From Meghimatium bilineatum (Eukaryota; Mollusca; Gastropoda; Stylommatophora; Philomycidae), in contig CM067322.1 in the NCBI GenBank assembly GCA_034231615.1, positions 66,325,354 to 66,389,353 on the forward strand: DNA of 64,000 nucleotides, in the 5' to 3' direction. The notes under the pieces were generated by a model. It worked only from the letters and a program-made list of their open reading frames with translations, had not been told where the DNA came from and made no database searches. The translations under genes were made by a program, and so were the position numbers. This document shows positions 1 through 11,504 of this stretch, piece by piece. Each line of letters opens with the position of its first letter. Within the stretch, counting starts at the first letter, position 1.

Positions 1-615
1 GTCTTAACATGCTACTTAACATTGTTATAAATGTTAACATAAATCAGACACCAACCGTAGTCCAGCGCCCCCTAGCTATGATAGGCGACAGTTCAAGATG
101 GGACAATCCACATTCTGCCCGAATCCGCAGGGATTAACAGAGGCTCAAATTAAAGCTGATTTATGTCTAGTCTACAGTAAGGAAAAGTATGTGAAAACAC
201 AGTTGTTTGCCTCGTCGTATTATATTCTTTTATGCTGTGAATTCTTCATTCTCGTCTCCGAATTGGAAGCATGTGATAGTGGCTTATGATCCCATAGTTA
301 AAATATTGAAGCCCCTCACAGTGAAATGGTACAATAACACATGTTATAGATGTGTCCAAACAAGGCGCATACATATGAACTTACTCGGTTATCCCATATG
401 CCCCCTCCACCCTGGTGGTCACTTAGACTTACAAGAAGTCCATATAAACCTTTTTTTCAATCTGGTCAGGAGGGGATGGGGGCACTTACGCATCCTGGAG
501 GAAGAACCACAAGATTATTTGAACGAGAAACAACAAGATTTATATGTGTATGCATGTATATGTATTGAGTTGTGCAAATGTATGTGAATATTTTTTTTAC
601 ATGAGTGTGTATATG
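1..615. other. no recognisable feature
   Basis: AT-rich sequence with only short, overlapping open frames that resemble no family I know. Nothing repeats the nearby arrays. I see no gene here. Confidence 0.6.
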
Positions 616-706
616 TTGGTTGTGCATAGAGAATTTGAACATACACAGTCCGCCAATTAAATTATTAGACTGACTTTATGATGGCCAGGACAACATATCG
701 TTCATA
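616..706 (+). repeat. 90-bp direct repeat, left copy
   Basis: This stretch, beginning TTGGTTGTGCATAGAG and containing GTCCGCCAATTAAATTATT, recurs in the same orientation at 5839-5930 with few differences. The two copies bracket 5.1 kb containing the 36-bp and 37-bp arrays. No open frame or element structure is visible in it. Confidence 0.9.
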
Positions 707-721
707 AATATCCACGAAATC

Positions 722-1556
722 TACAAAATAATGTTCACAGATTGATAGCGATAAAGCTTAAAAATAATGTTCACAGATTTATAGCGATAAAGCTTAAAAA
801 TAAATTTCACAGATTTATAGCGATAAAGCTTAAAAATAATGTTCCAAGATTTATAGCGATAAAGCTTAAAAATAATGTTCACAGATTTATAGCGATAAAG
901 CTTAAAAATAATGTTCACAGATTTATAGCGATAAAGCTTAAAAATAATGTTCACAGATTTATAGCGATAAAGCTTAAAAATAATGTTCACAGATTTATAG
1001 CGATAAAGCTTAAAAATAATGTTCACAGATTTATAGCGATAAAGCTTAAAAATAATGTTCACAGATTTATAGCGATAAAGCTTAAAAATAATGGTCACAG
1101 ATTGATAGCGATAAAGCTTAAATATAATGGTCACAGATTGATAGCGATAAAGCTTAAAAATAATGGTCACAGATTTATAGCGATAATGCTTAAAAATAAT
1201 GGTCACAGATTTATAGCGATAAAGCTTAAAAATAATGTTCACAAGATTTATAGCGATAAAGCTTAAAAATAATGTTCACAGATTTATAGCGATAAAGCTT
1301 AAAAAGAATGTTCACAGATTTATAGCGATAAAGCTTAAAAATAATGTTCACAGATTTATAGCGGATAAAGCTTAAAAATAATGTTCACAGATTTATAGCG
1401 ATAAAGCTTAAAAATAATGTTCACAGATTTATAGCGATAAAGCTTAAAAATAATGTTCACAGATTTATAGCGATAAAGCTTAAAAATAATGTTCACAGAT
1501 TTATAGCGATAAAGCTTAAAAATAATGTTCAAAGATTTATAGAAATAAAGATTAAA
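722..1556 (+). repeat. 36-bp tandem array, about 23 copies
   Basis: The unit reads roughly GTTCACAGATTTATAGCG followed by ATAAAGCTTAAAAATAAT. It contains a HindIII site (AAGCTT) in nearly every copy. Because 36 is a multiple of three and the unit lacks stops in some frames on both strands, it gives 174-residue (+) and 173-residue (-) open frames with 12-residue periods (IAIKLKNNVHRF; IIFKLYRYKSVN). These are artefacts of the period and not a gene. Single-base insertions near 1242 and 1362 shift the frame. Confidence 0.95.
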
Positions 1557-1600
1557 AACTCTCGATGATGCAAAGAAAATCAAATATTTTTTAACACGTG

Positions 1601-1621
1601 GTGGGGTGGGGTGGGGGTGGG
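1601..1621 (+). other. G-quadruplex-like G-run cluster
   Basis: Four runs of four or more G separated by single T residues fit the intramolecular G-quadruplex pattern. It lies just beyond the end of the 36-bp array. Confidence 0.55.
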
Positions 1622-1727
1622 ATTTGTACCAAAATGGGACCGTAAGTATTAAAAAAAAAAAGAATGACTAGTCCAATGAGCCCAAACGAAGTTATAGTTA
1701 TTGACTATGGAATGTAGCGTCTTATTC

Positions 1728-2005
1728 TGTGTTTGTTCTCAAATTCCTGCAGATTAGTCAAATGTAGTCCAAAACACGCAAAGCTCCGTGTCATGTTTTA
1801 CAGCTTAGTTACATTTCTGCACAATTCGGCATGATACATTTGATTTAAGCATGGCTTCTGTGACACTCTGACACTCTTTGGAATAGAACAATTAACCTCA
1901 CTACCTAAAAACCTCCTTAGTAGTTTTATGCAACATGCATGGACATGGCAGGTCACAGTGCTGCTATTCTGCGCATGTTCCCCCTTTCATGCGCCGAAAC
2001 ACATG
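1728..2005 (-). mobile_element. SINE1, long form, diverged
   Basis: It matches the dispersed SINE1 family: CTCCTGCAGATTAG-like start, GGATGTAGTCC-like block, a CAGCTTAG block, a GCATGGCTTCTG block, CCTCCTTAG and CAACATGCATGG. The copy is diverged. Orientation is taken from copies elsewhere that carry a (GAA)n tail, so the tail side is at 1728. No TSD was identified. Confidence 0.75.
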
Positions 2006-2087
2006 GGCTTATGATGTATCAAATAACAGTGAATGAACGAATATTAATGACGAATACATAGCAGAAAAATAAAACTCTCGATTATAC

Positions 2088-2515
2088 ATTCAGTATGCGT
2101 TCAGCACACATTCAGCATGCATTCAGCACAAATTCAGCATACATTCAGCACAAATTCAGCATGCATTCAGCACAAATTCAGCATGCATTCAGCACAGTCA
2201 GTATTAATCAGTATTTAGTCAGCATACATTCAACACATTCTGCATACATTTAGTATTTAGTAAACATACATTCAACATACATTGAGCATACATTCAGCAC
2301 ATTCAACATACATTTAGTATACATTCAGAACATTCAGCATACATCTAGTACATTCAGCATACATTCAGCACATTCAGCATGCAATGAGCACATTCAGCAT
2401 ACATTCAGCATGCAATGAGCACATTCAGCATACATTCAGCATACAATGAGCACATTCAGCACACAGTCAGCATAAAATCAGCACATTCAGCATACAATCA
2501 GCAGACATCCAGTAC
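2088..2515 (+). repeat. CATTCAG minisatellite
   Basis: Irregular tandem repeats of about 10-13 bases built on CATTCAGCATA and CATTCAGCACA. Variants are interspersed with no fixed higher-order period visible by eye. Confidence 0.9.
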
Positions 2516-2699
2516 ATCCGACATGCATTTTAACAAAACTAATCGTGTATGAAAAGACATTGTGGTCAATTAACTAAGCATATTTTTAAAAACAGTGTCA
2601 AAGGTCAATATATTGTTGTACTGCAAGATGAATAGATGATTATATTCGTTGTGATACTGTTAATAGACCTATAATTGTTGGTCAATAAGTGAAACGTTC

Positions 2700-3075
2700 G
2701 AAGGCGCCAGTTTCCAGAATATACAAAGTTTCGTGAGATGAAATGCTTGAGGGAAGTCGCCGGGGTCACTAGGCTCGAAAGATTACGAAATGAAGATATC
2801 ATGGAAAGAATAGGTATAATACCTTGTACAGATTACATAGAGAGAGAACAGATCAAGTGGTGTGGCCACATTACGAGAACTCATCACGACACGTTGTCCT
2901 TACAGGCATATAACCACATGAGATCAGGGTACAAAGTCAGAGGAAGACCACGGAAAAGATTGATAGAAAACGTCAGGGACATCCTGAACAGACACGGTCA
3001 TAGCACAGCCGAAGCCACACATCTGGCTTTAGAATGCAAGCTCGAGCTCCTATCACCCCTCGCTTAACGGCAAGA
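2700..3075 (+). pseudogene. RTE/L1-like LINE reverse transcriptase, C-terminal fragment
   Basis: The readable frame (2738-3067, 109 residues) shows the usual order past the RT palm in endonuclease-RT LINEs: a MKCLREVAGVTRLERLRNEDI segment, then an IKWCGHITR segment (family: LKWFGHV-R), then RGRPRKRLIENVRDIL. The upstream RT and endonuclease domains are absent, so this is a 5'-truncated dead copy. The ORF continues slightly upstream of its first ATG, so that ATG is not a true start. Sequence to about 3230 may be the element's 3' part. Confidence 0.8.
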
Positions 3076-3231
3076 GTGGATGACAAACCACTTGGGGAAA
3101 GACAATAGACAAAGTTTGCGTAAATGTTACCCCCTTTAACTAGAAGGTTTCGTCTTGGAGCATTGAACACTTCTGAGTGTTGGGAGTCTAAAGTCAATGA
3201 AATTAAGCTCTGGTTTTCTCAGGAGAATACA

Positions 3232-3738
3232 AGAGCTCTATTACTCGTAATTCTTTTGTACCGACACAAATATACATATTTATAATATTCAGTCAAAGCC
3301 ATTTCATAATTTTCTTAATGATGATTTCGTTACACACCGAGAAACTAAGTCCATCCAACAAGTAGCCCATCATAACCATGCAAGTCTAAGCCATAGAAAG
3401 GTAAACATGATTGATATTGGCCACGTTTATGTCAAGACACGAGCATGATTAAGCCCTATCTATCTGCCTTAAGTCAAATGTCTACTCCAGTTTCGTGTAG
3501 TTATATTTGAAAGCTTTGTCACTACACCATGTCATCCGTCAAGTATGCAATACTATCATGGACACTACATACAATGATTGGGCATGTCTATTTCTGAAGC
3601 AATTACTCACGTGATCGTTGGGACCATTTGTAGAATACCTGAGATGGACATTATTACAATTGCGTAAGAAACTGATAGTCAAGATATTTGATGTCACGAA
3701 TCTCTGGAGCTTGAAGATGTTTGGATTTGACTTTACAT
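3232..3738. other. no recognisable feature
   Basis: AT-rich sequence with no family resemblance on either strand, apart from the beginning of the 18-bp array at the right edge. Confidence 0.5.
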
Positions 3739-3739
3739 G

Positions 3740-3893
3740 CTGGTCATAATTTATGTGTCTGTCATAATTTATGTGTCTGTTATAATCTAATTGTCTGTTA
3801 TAATCTACTTGTCCGTTATAATCTACTTGTCTGTTATAATCTACTTGTCTGTTATAATCTACTTGCCTGTTATAATCTACTTGTCTGACAAAT
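3740..3893 (+). repeat. 18-bp tandem array, about 8 copies
   Basis: The unit is TCTGTTATAATCTACTTG. The left copies are more diverged. The six-codon period creates a VDYNRQ-repeating frame on the minus strand (within 3539-3970), which is an artefact. Confidence 0.93.
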
Positions 3894-3974
3894 AGATATA
3901 CATATTTTCTTTTGTAGCTGTCCGGAATTAATAATAAAGAATACGTTATAGATAAAATATTAATAAACACATTT

Positions 3975-4250
3975 GTGTATCTTCTACTTCTTCTGCATTT
4001 GTTCTCAAACTCCTGCAGATTATCACGATGTAGTCCAAAGATCAGAATGCGCTGTGTTATGGATTACAGCTTAGCTGTGATATCTGCACATTTCGACAGT
4101 ATACACCCTACTTCAGCGTGGCTTCTGAATCACTTTAAGCCTATTTAAGATGGACCAGCAAACTCCATCTCCCCCCCTCCCCCAAAAATACCTCCTTAGT
4201 CGCCTCTTTATTATTCATTGCTTCTACTTTGGGCACCGGAAACATACGTA
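3975..4250 (-). mobile_element. SINE1, long form
   Basis: It starts with CTTCTTCTGCATTTG, then CTCAAACTCCTGCAGATTA, GATGTAGTCC, GTTATGGATTACAGCTTAG, TTCAGCGTGGCTTCTGAATC and CCTCCTTAGTCGC. A C-rich interruption lies near 4165-4190. It is one of the best-preserved long copies, with the tail side at 3975. Confidence 0.8.
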
Positions 4251-4289
4251 CAATATTCGTATATCAATAGGAACATTAGAGTATGGTGC

Positions 4290-5717
4290 CGTAGATTGCT
4301 ACGGAAACCTCAAAAAATAGAATAAAGTTGCGTCTAGAAAGAGATATAATACGGAACAAAGTATAGAGATAGATAATAGAACACGGAAAAGACTTTTATT
4401 ATGTATTAGAGAGATATTAGAACACGGAATAACGTTGAATATAGAGAGATATATATTAGAACACAGAATAAAGTTGAATGTACAGAGAGAGATATTAGAA
4501 CATGGAACAAAGTTGCGAATGAAGAAAGAGAAATTAGAACACGGAACTGGATATATAGAGAGATATTAGAACATGGCACACAGTTGGAAATGTAGAGAAG
4601 ATATTAGAACGTGGAACAAAGTTAGGTATGGAGATAGATACTAGAACATGGAACAAAGCTGGGTGTGTGGAGAGATAGTAGAACATGGAACAAAGTTAGC
4701 ATGCAGATAGATACTAGAACATGGAACAAAGCTTGGTATGGAGATATATACTAGAATATGGAACAAATTTGGGTTTGGTATGCAAAGAGATATTATAACA
4801 TATAACAAATTTGGGTATATATAGATATATTAGAACATGGAACACATTTGTGTATATCGAGAGATATTAGAACATGGAACAAAGTTAAACATGGATAGAG
4901 ATACTAGAACATTGAAAAAATTGGGTTGGATATGTAGTATGTCGGAACAAAGTTTAGTATGTAGAAAGATATTAGAACATGCAACAAAAGTCAGTGTAGA
5001 GAGAGATATTAGAACTTGCAACAAAAGTCAGTGTAGAGAGAGATATTAGAACATGCAACAAAAGTCAGTGTAGAGAGAGATATTAGAACATGCAACAAAA
5101 GTCAGTGTAGAGAGAGATATTAGAACATGCAACAAAAGTCAGTGTAGAGAGAGATATTAGAACATGCAACAAAAGTCAGTGTAGAGAAAGATATTAGAAC
5201 ATGCAACAAAAGTCAGTGTAGAGAGAGATATTAGAACATGCAACAAAAGTCAGTGTAGAGAAAGATATTAGAACATGCAACAAAAGTCAGTGCAGAGAGA
5301 GATATTAGAACATGCAACAAAAGTCAGTGTAGAGAGAGATATTAGAACATGCAACAAAAGTCAGTGAAGAGAGAGATATTAGAACATGCAACAAAAGTCA
5401 GTGTAGAGAAAGATATTAGAACATGCAACAAAAGTCAGTGTAGAGAGAGCTATCAGAACATGCAACAAAAGTCAGTGTAGAGAGAGATATTAGAACATGC
5501 AACAAAAGTCAGTGTAGAGAAAGATATTAGAACATGCAACAAAAGTCAGTGCAGAGAGAGATATTAGAACATGCAACAAAAGTCAGTGTAGAGAGAGATA
5601 TTAGAACATGCAACAAAAGTCAGTGTAGAGAGAGATATTAGAACATGCAACAAAAGTCAGTGTAGAGAAAGATATTAGAACATGCAACAAAAGTCAGTGT
5701 AGAGAGAGATATTAGAA
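4290..5717 (+). repeat. 37-bp tandem array with a decayed left flank
   Basis: From about 5000 the unit is a homogeneous 37 bp (GAGAGATATTAGAACATGC followed by AACAAAAGTCAGTGTA, about 19 copies). From 4290 to 5000 the same GATATTAGAACATGGAAC core appears with variable spacing and many substitutions. The gradient from decayed edge to uniform centre is the pattern expected from unequal crossing-over. Confidence 0.93.
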
Positions 5718-5838
5718 CAAGGGGCAGAGTTTGGTATGTAGAGAAATGAGATCATGAAAGAATATTGGTTGTGGAGAAAGACATCAAAGCATTGAACAAA
5801 TTTGGTTATTTAGACATGAGAACATCAAACAAACAATA

Positions 5839-5930
5839 TTGGTTGTGCACAGAGAATTTGAACATACACCGTCCGCCAATTAAATTATTAGACTGATTGT
5901 ATTGTAGCCAAGACAAGCATATCATTCATG
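5839..5930 (+). repeat. 90-bp direct repeat, right copy
   Basis: Second copy of the 616-706 sequence. It lies just after the 37-bp array, separated from it by about 120 bp of decayed flank. Confidence 0.9.
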
Positions 5931-6039
5931 AATTCATTATTATATAATGAATGAATTAAAAAAATCTTCAAGCCTTTGATCAGTTTAGCATAATCGATAA
6001 AATGTACTTACTACGCAAAACTGAAATCCAACGGAAAGA

Positions 6040-6535
6040 TCCAGGAATAGGGTAATACAGTTTTGCTAGTTAGAGACAAACATAGTAACACACACAACTC
6101 GATGTTTCGACCAAAAGGCCTTTATCAAGACAGACAATTGAAACAATTAAAACATATAACAGAAAGCGAACAGTAATGACATCGACAGTCACATTGGTAT
6201 GTGTAGTTTGGATTGACCGGAAGATGTGAAATGACACCGAACAAGGAAAATACAAAAATGACCACAAACATGTGACACGAAACAAACAGAAACTATGGAT
6301 CGACTAGAGTCATACATGAGACAGGCGCTCATTAATGCCGTCGGGTTTAAGAGTGTCATATTGGTGAATGTAGCGGTTCTCAAGCGTCAGACTGATCCGG
6401 TCGTCATAGAAGCACGACTTAATGGCCGTAACCTGAATTTCCTTGGCGTCCCGATGACCCGTGCCATCTATATATGTCATGACGCAACTCTTGCATATGA
6501 TTGCATTGATTGTGGGACACACATGTTAAACTCAT
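6040..6535 (-). mobile_element. Penelope-like element, inverted 3' end with internal deletion
   Basis: On the minus strand this encodes the end of a PLE GIY-YIG endonuclease: ICKSCVMTYI, then a jump to GHRDAKEIQVTAIKSC, then LENRYIHQYDTLKPDGIN, then a stop and 3' UTR ending at about 6043 (CCAGGAATAGGG). About 30 residues, including the catalytic-Arg segment (GETERRLADRFCEH in the other copy), are deleted between the YI and GHRD parts. It is the inverted partner of 7180-7762, so the two 3' ends point outwards. It cannot encode an active nuclease. Confidence 0.85.
6100..6132 (-). ncRNA. hammerhead-ribozyme-like motif in PLE 3' UTR (UUGAUAA core)
   Basis: Minus-strand order: TTGATAA (6122-6128), a GGCC/GGTC stem II with a TTTT loop, then GAAAC (6104-6108). 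This matches the layout of a hammerhead core (CUGAUGA - stem II - GAAA), but with C3 to U and G8 to A. These two bases pair in the active hammerhead fold, so the change is compensatory. PLEs are known to carry hammerhead motifs. Stems I and III were not resolved and activity is unknown. Confidence 0.35.
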
Positions 6536-7762
6536 CGGAGATCTCTACCTCCCATGTGAACTTTCTTGACATATCCAGCACTATTCAACCATTCTGTCTT
6601 TGCACATCGGTACACTACAAACCGACTGATGTCCATAGCTTTCTTCTATACACCTCTTCTCATCCCTCTGCCTGTCGTCATTCTCTTCCATTATTCCAAC
6701 GTCTTCGTCTTCGGCGCTTGTACAGTTGCGAGGACGACTTCCTCGAGAAGGCCTACGGGATGATGGCTTTCTTTCGCTGTCGCCTGTACCCTGAGAGTAT
6801 CTTCAGGTGTGCCTTTCTTCGAGTGTGCAGTCTCTCCCGTCAGGACACTCTCTCGACTACTCGGAAGTCTTCCTCTTCTGACAGGGTCAAGCTTGTTCTC
6901 ACTTTCCACCCCCATAGCGCTGCCGTTCGCCATGTCCTTTGTCACCTTCCCCTTCTTCAGTCTGACCCCGAGACGCGGGAAGTGCTCTGTGCCCCCTCCC
7001 CCTCTTGTTGCTTACAGACGTGACAAAAAACTCAGGAATCTACTGGTCCCGAGTCACTCCAGCCTGACGTTCCTAATAATTTTGGCACCATCAGATGCAA
7101 ACGCAGCAAATGCTACATTTGTGCCTATGTCACCCAGATCCAGTCTGTCACATTCCCTAAAGCCACCTTCACCATTGACGAGAACTTCACATGTGTGTCC
7201 CGCAACGTCATCTATGCCACCATATGTAAGCGTTGCGTCATGACATATATAGGTGAAACTGAAAGGAGGCTCGCAGACCGATTCTGCGAACATCTGTATA
7301 GCATAAACAACCGTTCGGGTTTGCTTGTAGACGTCGACTTTAATGACACAGGAATTGGGCGCCCAGGACAATCAGGTTACGGCCATTAATTCTTGCTTCT
7401 GTGACGACCGGACCCGTCTGGAGCTTGAGAATCGCTACATTCACCAATATGGCACTCTTAAACCCGACGGCATTAATGCGCGCCTGTCTCATGTATGACT
7501 CTAGTCGATCTACAGTTTATGTTTGTTTGTGTCACATGTGTGTGGTCATTTTTTTATTTCCCTTGTCCGGTGTCATTTCACCTCTTCCGGTCAAACCATA
7601 CTACGCATACCAATGTGTCTGTCGATGTCATTACTGTTCATTTTCTGTTATATGTTTCGATTGTTGTCATGATAAAAGCCTTTTGTTTATAACGTCGATT
7701 TGTGTGTGTTATTATGTTTGTCTCTAACTAGCAAATCTTTATTACCCCATTCCTGGATATAT
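6535..7762 (+). mobile_element. Penelope-like element, RT C-terminus plus GIY-YIG endonuclease, frameshifted
   Basis: The plus-strand frames follow the Penelope-type order. First comes the RT end: NFLDISSTIQ, then SVHYKPTDVHSFLLYTSSHP, then a finger/thumb part with LTFHPHSAAVRHVL and LLQSDPETREV. Then comes a linker with PPLVAYRRDKKLRNLLV and CKRSKCYIC. Last is the GIY-YIG domain (VIYATICKRCVMTYIGET, RRLADRFCEH, then LENRYIHQYGTLKPDGIN with the catalytic Glu). A TGA near 7021 and shifts near 7020, 7075 and 7340 break it. PLEs move by an endonuclease-primed reverse transcription. The RT core is missing, so the copy is dead. The 3' UTR ends near 7758 (ATTCCTGGA). Confidence 0.88.
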
Positions 7763-8129
7763 CTGTTAGCATAAATATGTTTTCTTGGTATGTCTCACAA
7801 GCTGCAACAATTCTGATTTCTAATCTATGGTGTTATATATATGATTTATGAAAAGTATTTATTTTCTTTTAGAATCCACGTCCTGATATGATTTGATTTG
7901 TGCATAATGCGGCTTGAACTATGCCATCTTATTCAACATTAAGATAGGATGAGTTGTCTGCAACTGAACATGGCCATCAATCCAGAGTAGAGTGAGCTCT
8001 AACTAATCTTCTAAACATGCGTTCATTCAATTCAGTATGTTAGTCTCTACTATCTAGTATCTAGTATTTAGATTTGCCCAGACGTGATATCTCAGTAGAT
8101 AATGTACTAAGTCAAAGTCGAGCATTCCA
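7763..8129. other. no recognisable feature
   Basis: AT-rich; nothing recognised on either strand. Confidence 0.5.
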
Positions 8130-8640
8130 AGCTCTATCATCTATATATTTAATGTCTTTTCCCTGCTTTTGATGTAAGGTGTCGCAAGGTTGAATGACAG
8201 GTGGTTTCCGGGCTATAGCAAGTTTGATCGCTTGATATGCAGTATTATTGCGTCGTCTCAGAATGTTGGTAACTCTTTCAATCCACCTTCTTTTTGGTCT
8301 TCATCTGTATCTTGTTGTTTCAATTTTCATGTTGTATGCTTTTGCCGCTCCCTAATAAGGATTCATTCTCATTAAGTGGCCGAATCATTTCAGTCTCTGA
8401 TTAACCACATATCTTTTTCCAAGTCATCGTGATCTCTACACTCCTTATATGATCTTTTCTGTTTGATGCTTTTCGTAGACATCTCATTTCACACGTAGTA
8501 AGCTTTCTCTCTTATTCTTTTGTTAGTACCTATGTCTGATATTGATAACACAACGTTGGTATGAATATTAAATTTATATTTGCCTTTTGGTTTCCAACGG
8601 TATAGATTTGTGTTTTAATCTTCATCTCCAGAACGTTGAA
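8130..8640 (-). pseudogene. RTE-like LINE RT C-terminus, decayed copy
   Basis: Nucleotide similarity to 51985-52500 runs over about 400 bp. The other copy reads TVYEMRYLRKTANKREHVRN and EEITRT on the minus strand, followed by a frame-shifted GHL-R segment. This is the alpha-helical C-terminal region found after the RT in RTE-like elements. Here every frame is broken. The shared landmark AAGTGGCCGAATCATTTCAG (plus strand) lies near 8376-8395. Confidence 0.65.
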
Positions 8641-8679
8641 AACATTTTAACAGCAAGCGATACTTAGATCGCACCAGCT

Positions 8680-8835
8680 TAATTTTTTGACCGTTCTCAA
8701 TCTCGAACTTGGTCTCTCAAGCAGGACAATGGTCCTACTAGATTTAGGATGTAGTCTAGAGAATGGAAATGCACTGTATACCTTTTTTTATATGCACAAC
8801 AGATTCGACTTCGATGGTGGTAACCAAAACGTGCT
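8680..8835 (-). mobile_element. SINE1, short form, diverged
   Basis: It contains CAGGACAATGGTCCTAC (a near-palindrome that marks the short form), GATGTAGTCTAGAGAATGG, and then diverged GCACAACAGATTCGACTTCG, corresponding to the CCAACACATCCGTCTTCGG end of other copies. It carries no visible TSD. Confidence 0.7.
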
Positions 8836-9346
8836 GTCATTTTACTACTTCCATTCAACGATGCGCACCTGTAATCATATCGGTCGTAGACCACGGAACG
8901 AAATCATTGGTCCGCGTACATACAGGCTGATCAAAGTCAAAGCCAACCACGGTTAAATGTTTTCGATCATTTAGCCGCTGTCTTGAGTACTATCGACATA
9001 ACCATAGACATCGACCGCACTTGTGGTGGTAAAAGATGGTTGTTCAATATTCTAGAAAAGTAAACTGATACTGACGACATCATCCCTGTGCAATGCCGTT
9101 ATGCAACAACAAAAAATAGCATAACACAACAGGGTCCATTGGAGAAAGGGAACACAATTATTATAAATATACTTTGATATTCTAGGACCGCATGCAAAAA
9201 AAATAGATCAAGTAGTTTTCAAGAACATTGCTTGAAACTTACTTGAACGTGAAACAACCTTCTATCTCTGCTCTCACAGCTCATTAAATGTATTCCAGTA
9301 TTGGCAGAAGAGCTACAAACAACCTTAATTTGTTGTTAAATCATTT
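8836..9346. other. no recognisable feature
   Basis: Nothing recognised on either strand. Confidence 0.5.
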
Positions 9347-9426
9347 GTAGATCTATTCCCACCTGATCGGTTTCTTATGCACTTACGTAGATCTATTCCC
9401 ACCTGATCAGTTTCTTGTGCACTTAC
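9347..9426 (+). repeat. 40-bp tandem duplication
   Basis: Two adjacent 40-bp copies starting GTAGATCTATTCCCACCTG and differing at two positions. It looks like a recent local duplication. Confidence 0.93.
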
Positions 9427-10017
9427 AGTTAGACATAGCTTCAATGGGTTCGCACTAAACGCAGTAGCATCGGTTATCGTGACCTTTAACTCTCATTTCA
9501 GCGTCTATCTCATGGCAACGAGATTCATTCATAAGGTAGTTTACAGCATACCAGATGGATTTAATTTTACAAACATATTTTCTGTTATGAAAATACATCC
9601 TGAAGTTTACGCACAACTTTTACTGAACATTTGTAAACTGTTACCCCAACCCCTTCCCTTATGTTACAGAGTCAAGTTAAAAGAGTTAAGTACAAAAACA
9701 GTACAATAATACATATCATAAATGTCCCTAGCAGTGAATAAACAGTGTTAAAATTGGAGATAGTTACGTACAGAATAGTGTAGAAATGAGACGCTCATAA
9801 ATAACACCAACAATTTTTTAGCAATTTCTTACCCCCTTCCATCCTTTGTCAACAACCGTCACGTATTTAATGACTATCTCCTTCGTCCCTCCCTCCCCCC
9901 ACCCCCCGCTTTTAATTATATGAACAAGAAGTTCAACTGTTTCCTGCCTAATCAAAATTAGTAGAATAAGAGAAGAGCGAAAACAACTCATATCATTATG
10001 TTGAAATAGAAACATTT
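9427..10017. other. no gene; C-rich run at 9886-9908
   Basis: Unrecognised sequence. The C-rich block (CCCTCCCTCCCCCC and on) would form G-runs on the minus strand and fits a G-quadruplex pattern. Confidence 0.5.
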
Positions 10018-10152
10018 CCGCCGAAGACGGATGTGTTGGGCCATTGGCGCAAATAAAACTGTGACACTCCGCATTTCCATTCTCTGGACTACATCCTGCT
10101 GCAAGAGATCTCCAGCGGGAGTTTGAGAATAAACACTGAAGAAGAAAAAAAA
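10018..10152 (+). mobile_element. SINE1, short form
   Basis: Sense orientation: CCGCCGAAGACGGATGTG start, GGGCCATTGGCGCAAATAAA, CATTCTCTGGACTACATCC, GAGTTTGAGAATAAACACTG and a short GAAGAAG tail with an A-run. It lacks the central palindrome seen in 24733-24893, so it is an internal-deletion variant. Confidence 0.82.
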
Positions 10153-10454
10153 AGAACATATAAAAATGAATTCAAATAATTTAATGGAGAGTATTGAAAA
10201 GGGTATTGTTGACGTCAGTTTTTGCAAATCCCTCTCTCCCTCTTGTCAACAGCTGTCTACTTTTTATGACAAACCTCCCCCCCACCCCCACCCCACCCCA
10301 AACACAACCTTAATTGTTGAATAAAGTTTATATACATCCTCATAAAAAAACGATCAAAACATTTAAAGACACAAAAGAATAAAGTCGAAACCTTCTACTC
10401 CGTTGAAAAGAAAAATATATAAATAAATTGGTAGGCAGGTAAACAGAAACGGAG
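10153..10454. other. no gene; C-rich quadruplex-like block at 10266-10303
   Basis: Runs of C separated by single A give CCCCCACCCCCACCCC-type sequence, which is G-quadruplex-capable on the minus strand. Otherwise unrecognised. Confidence 0.5.
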
Positions 10455-10760
<306 letters not shown>

Positions 10761-11504
10761 GATATATAAACGGATAGACAGACAAACGAAGGAACGGAGG
10801 AACATATTTTTAGCCATAATCTCACATTGATACACTCTACCAGAACCGAATTGTGATTTGTATTTCTATAAATGGTCTCCTGTCTCACTTCCAAGTGCCT
10901 CGGTCAATGGTTTACTGGAAAAACCTAGCCATAATTTTGATATCTTCTGTCAAGTAGATGTTTCATTGGCATGCAGGTAAAATCGAAAAAGAAGTAGACA
11001 AAAACAATGGACATAAGCAATGGCCACTTGCGCACCCTGTCTGCCATGTCTGGTTTAACTTATCTGTTCCAAAGAAACATGCGATGAGAAGACCAATGAA
11101 GGAAAACATGTTTCCTAAAACGTTCAGTATGCAGTGGTGTCTGCAATAAATTAATAGAAAAGTGATTGATGTAACACACATTGTAAGATGTCTTAACATC
11201 ACAGATGTTATTTGATTGGCTAGCCGGAATGAGTGTTTTTCGTGTGGCATGGTGGCCAATAAGCTTTTTCTAGTTTACTAGCTGGGTTCCAAGTATGGGT
11301 TTTTAATCTGAGACCAGTGCATACAGTACATTTAAATCAATCTTGCGGGTCTGTAAAAATGAGTTGACGGGCCGGATTTGCCCACCCTCTGTAAATTGTT
11401 AATTTGGCAAAGTTGTTATGAATCTGAACAATTTTAGAACCTACTTGTGGATACCTATGAAAACAAAATTCAGGAGTCCTGGAAACAGACCTATACTGGA
11501 AATA
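10761..11504. other. no recognisable feature
   Basis: Short open frames on both strands (around 10960-11260) overlap each other and match nothing I know. I treat them as chance. Confidence 0.45.

Noticed and set aside
721-1266. Long open frames on both strands (173-174 residues) over the 36-bp array
   Set aside because: The unit is 12 codons without stops in these frames, so any expansion produces them. The peptides are pure repeats and both strands are open at once.
7195-7389. GIY-YIG motif as a possible intron-homing endonuclease or stand-alone nuclease
   Set aside because: It lies directly downstream of Penelope-type RT sequence (SVHYKPTD..., LLQSDPETR...), so it is the endonuclease domain of a PLE.
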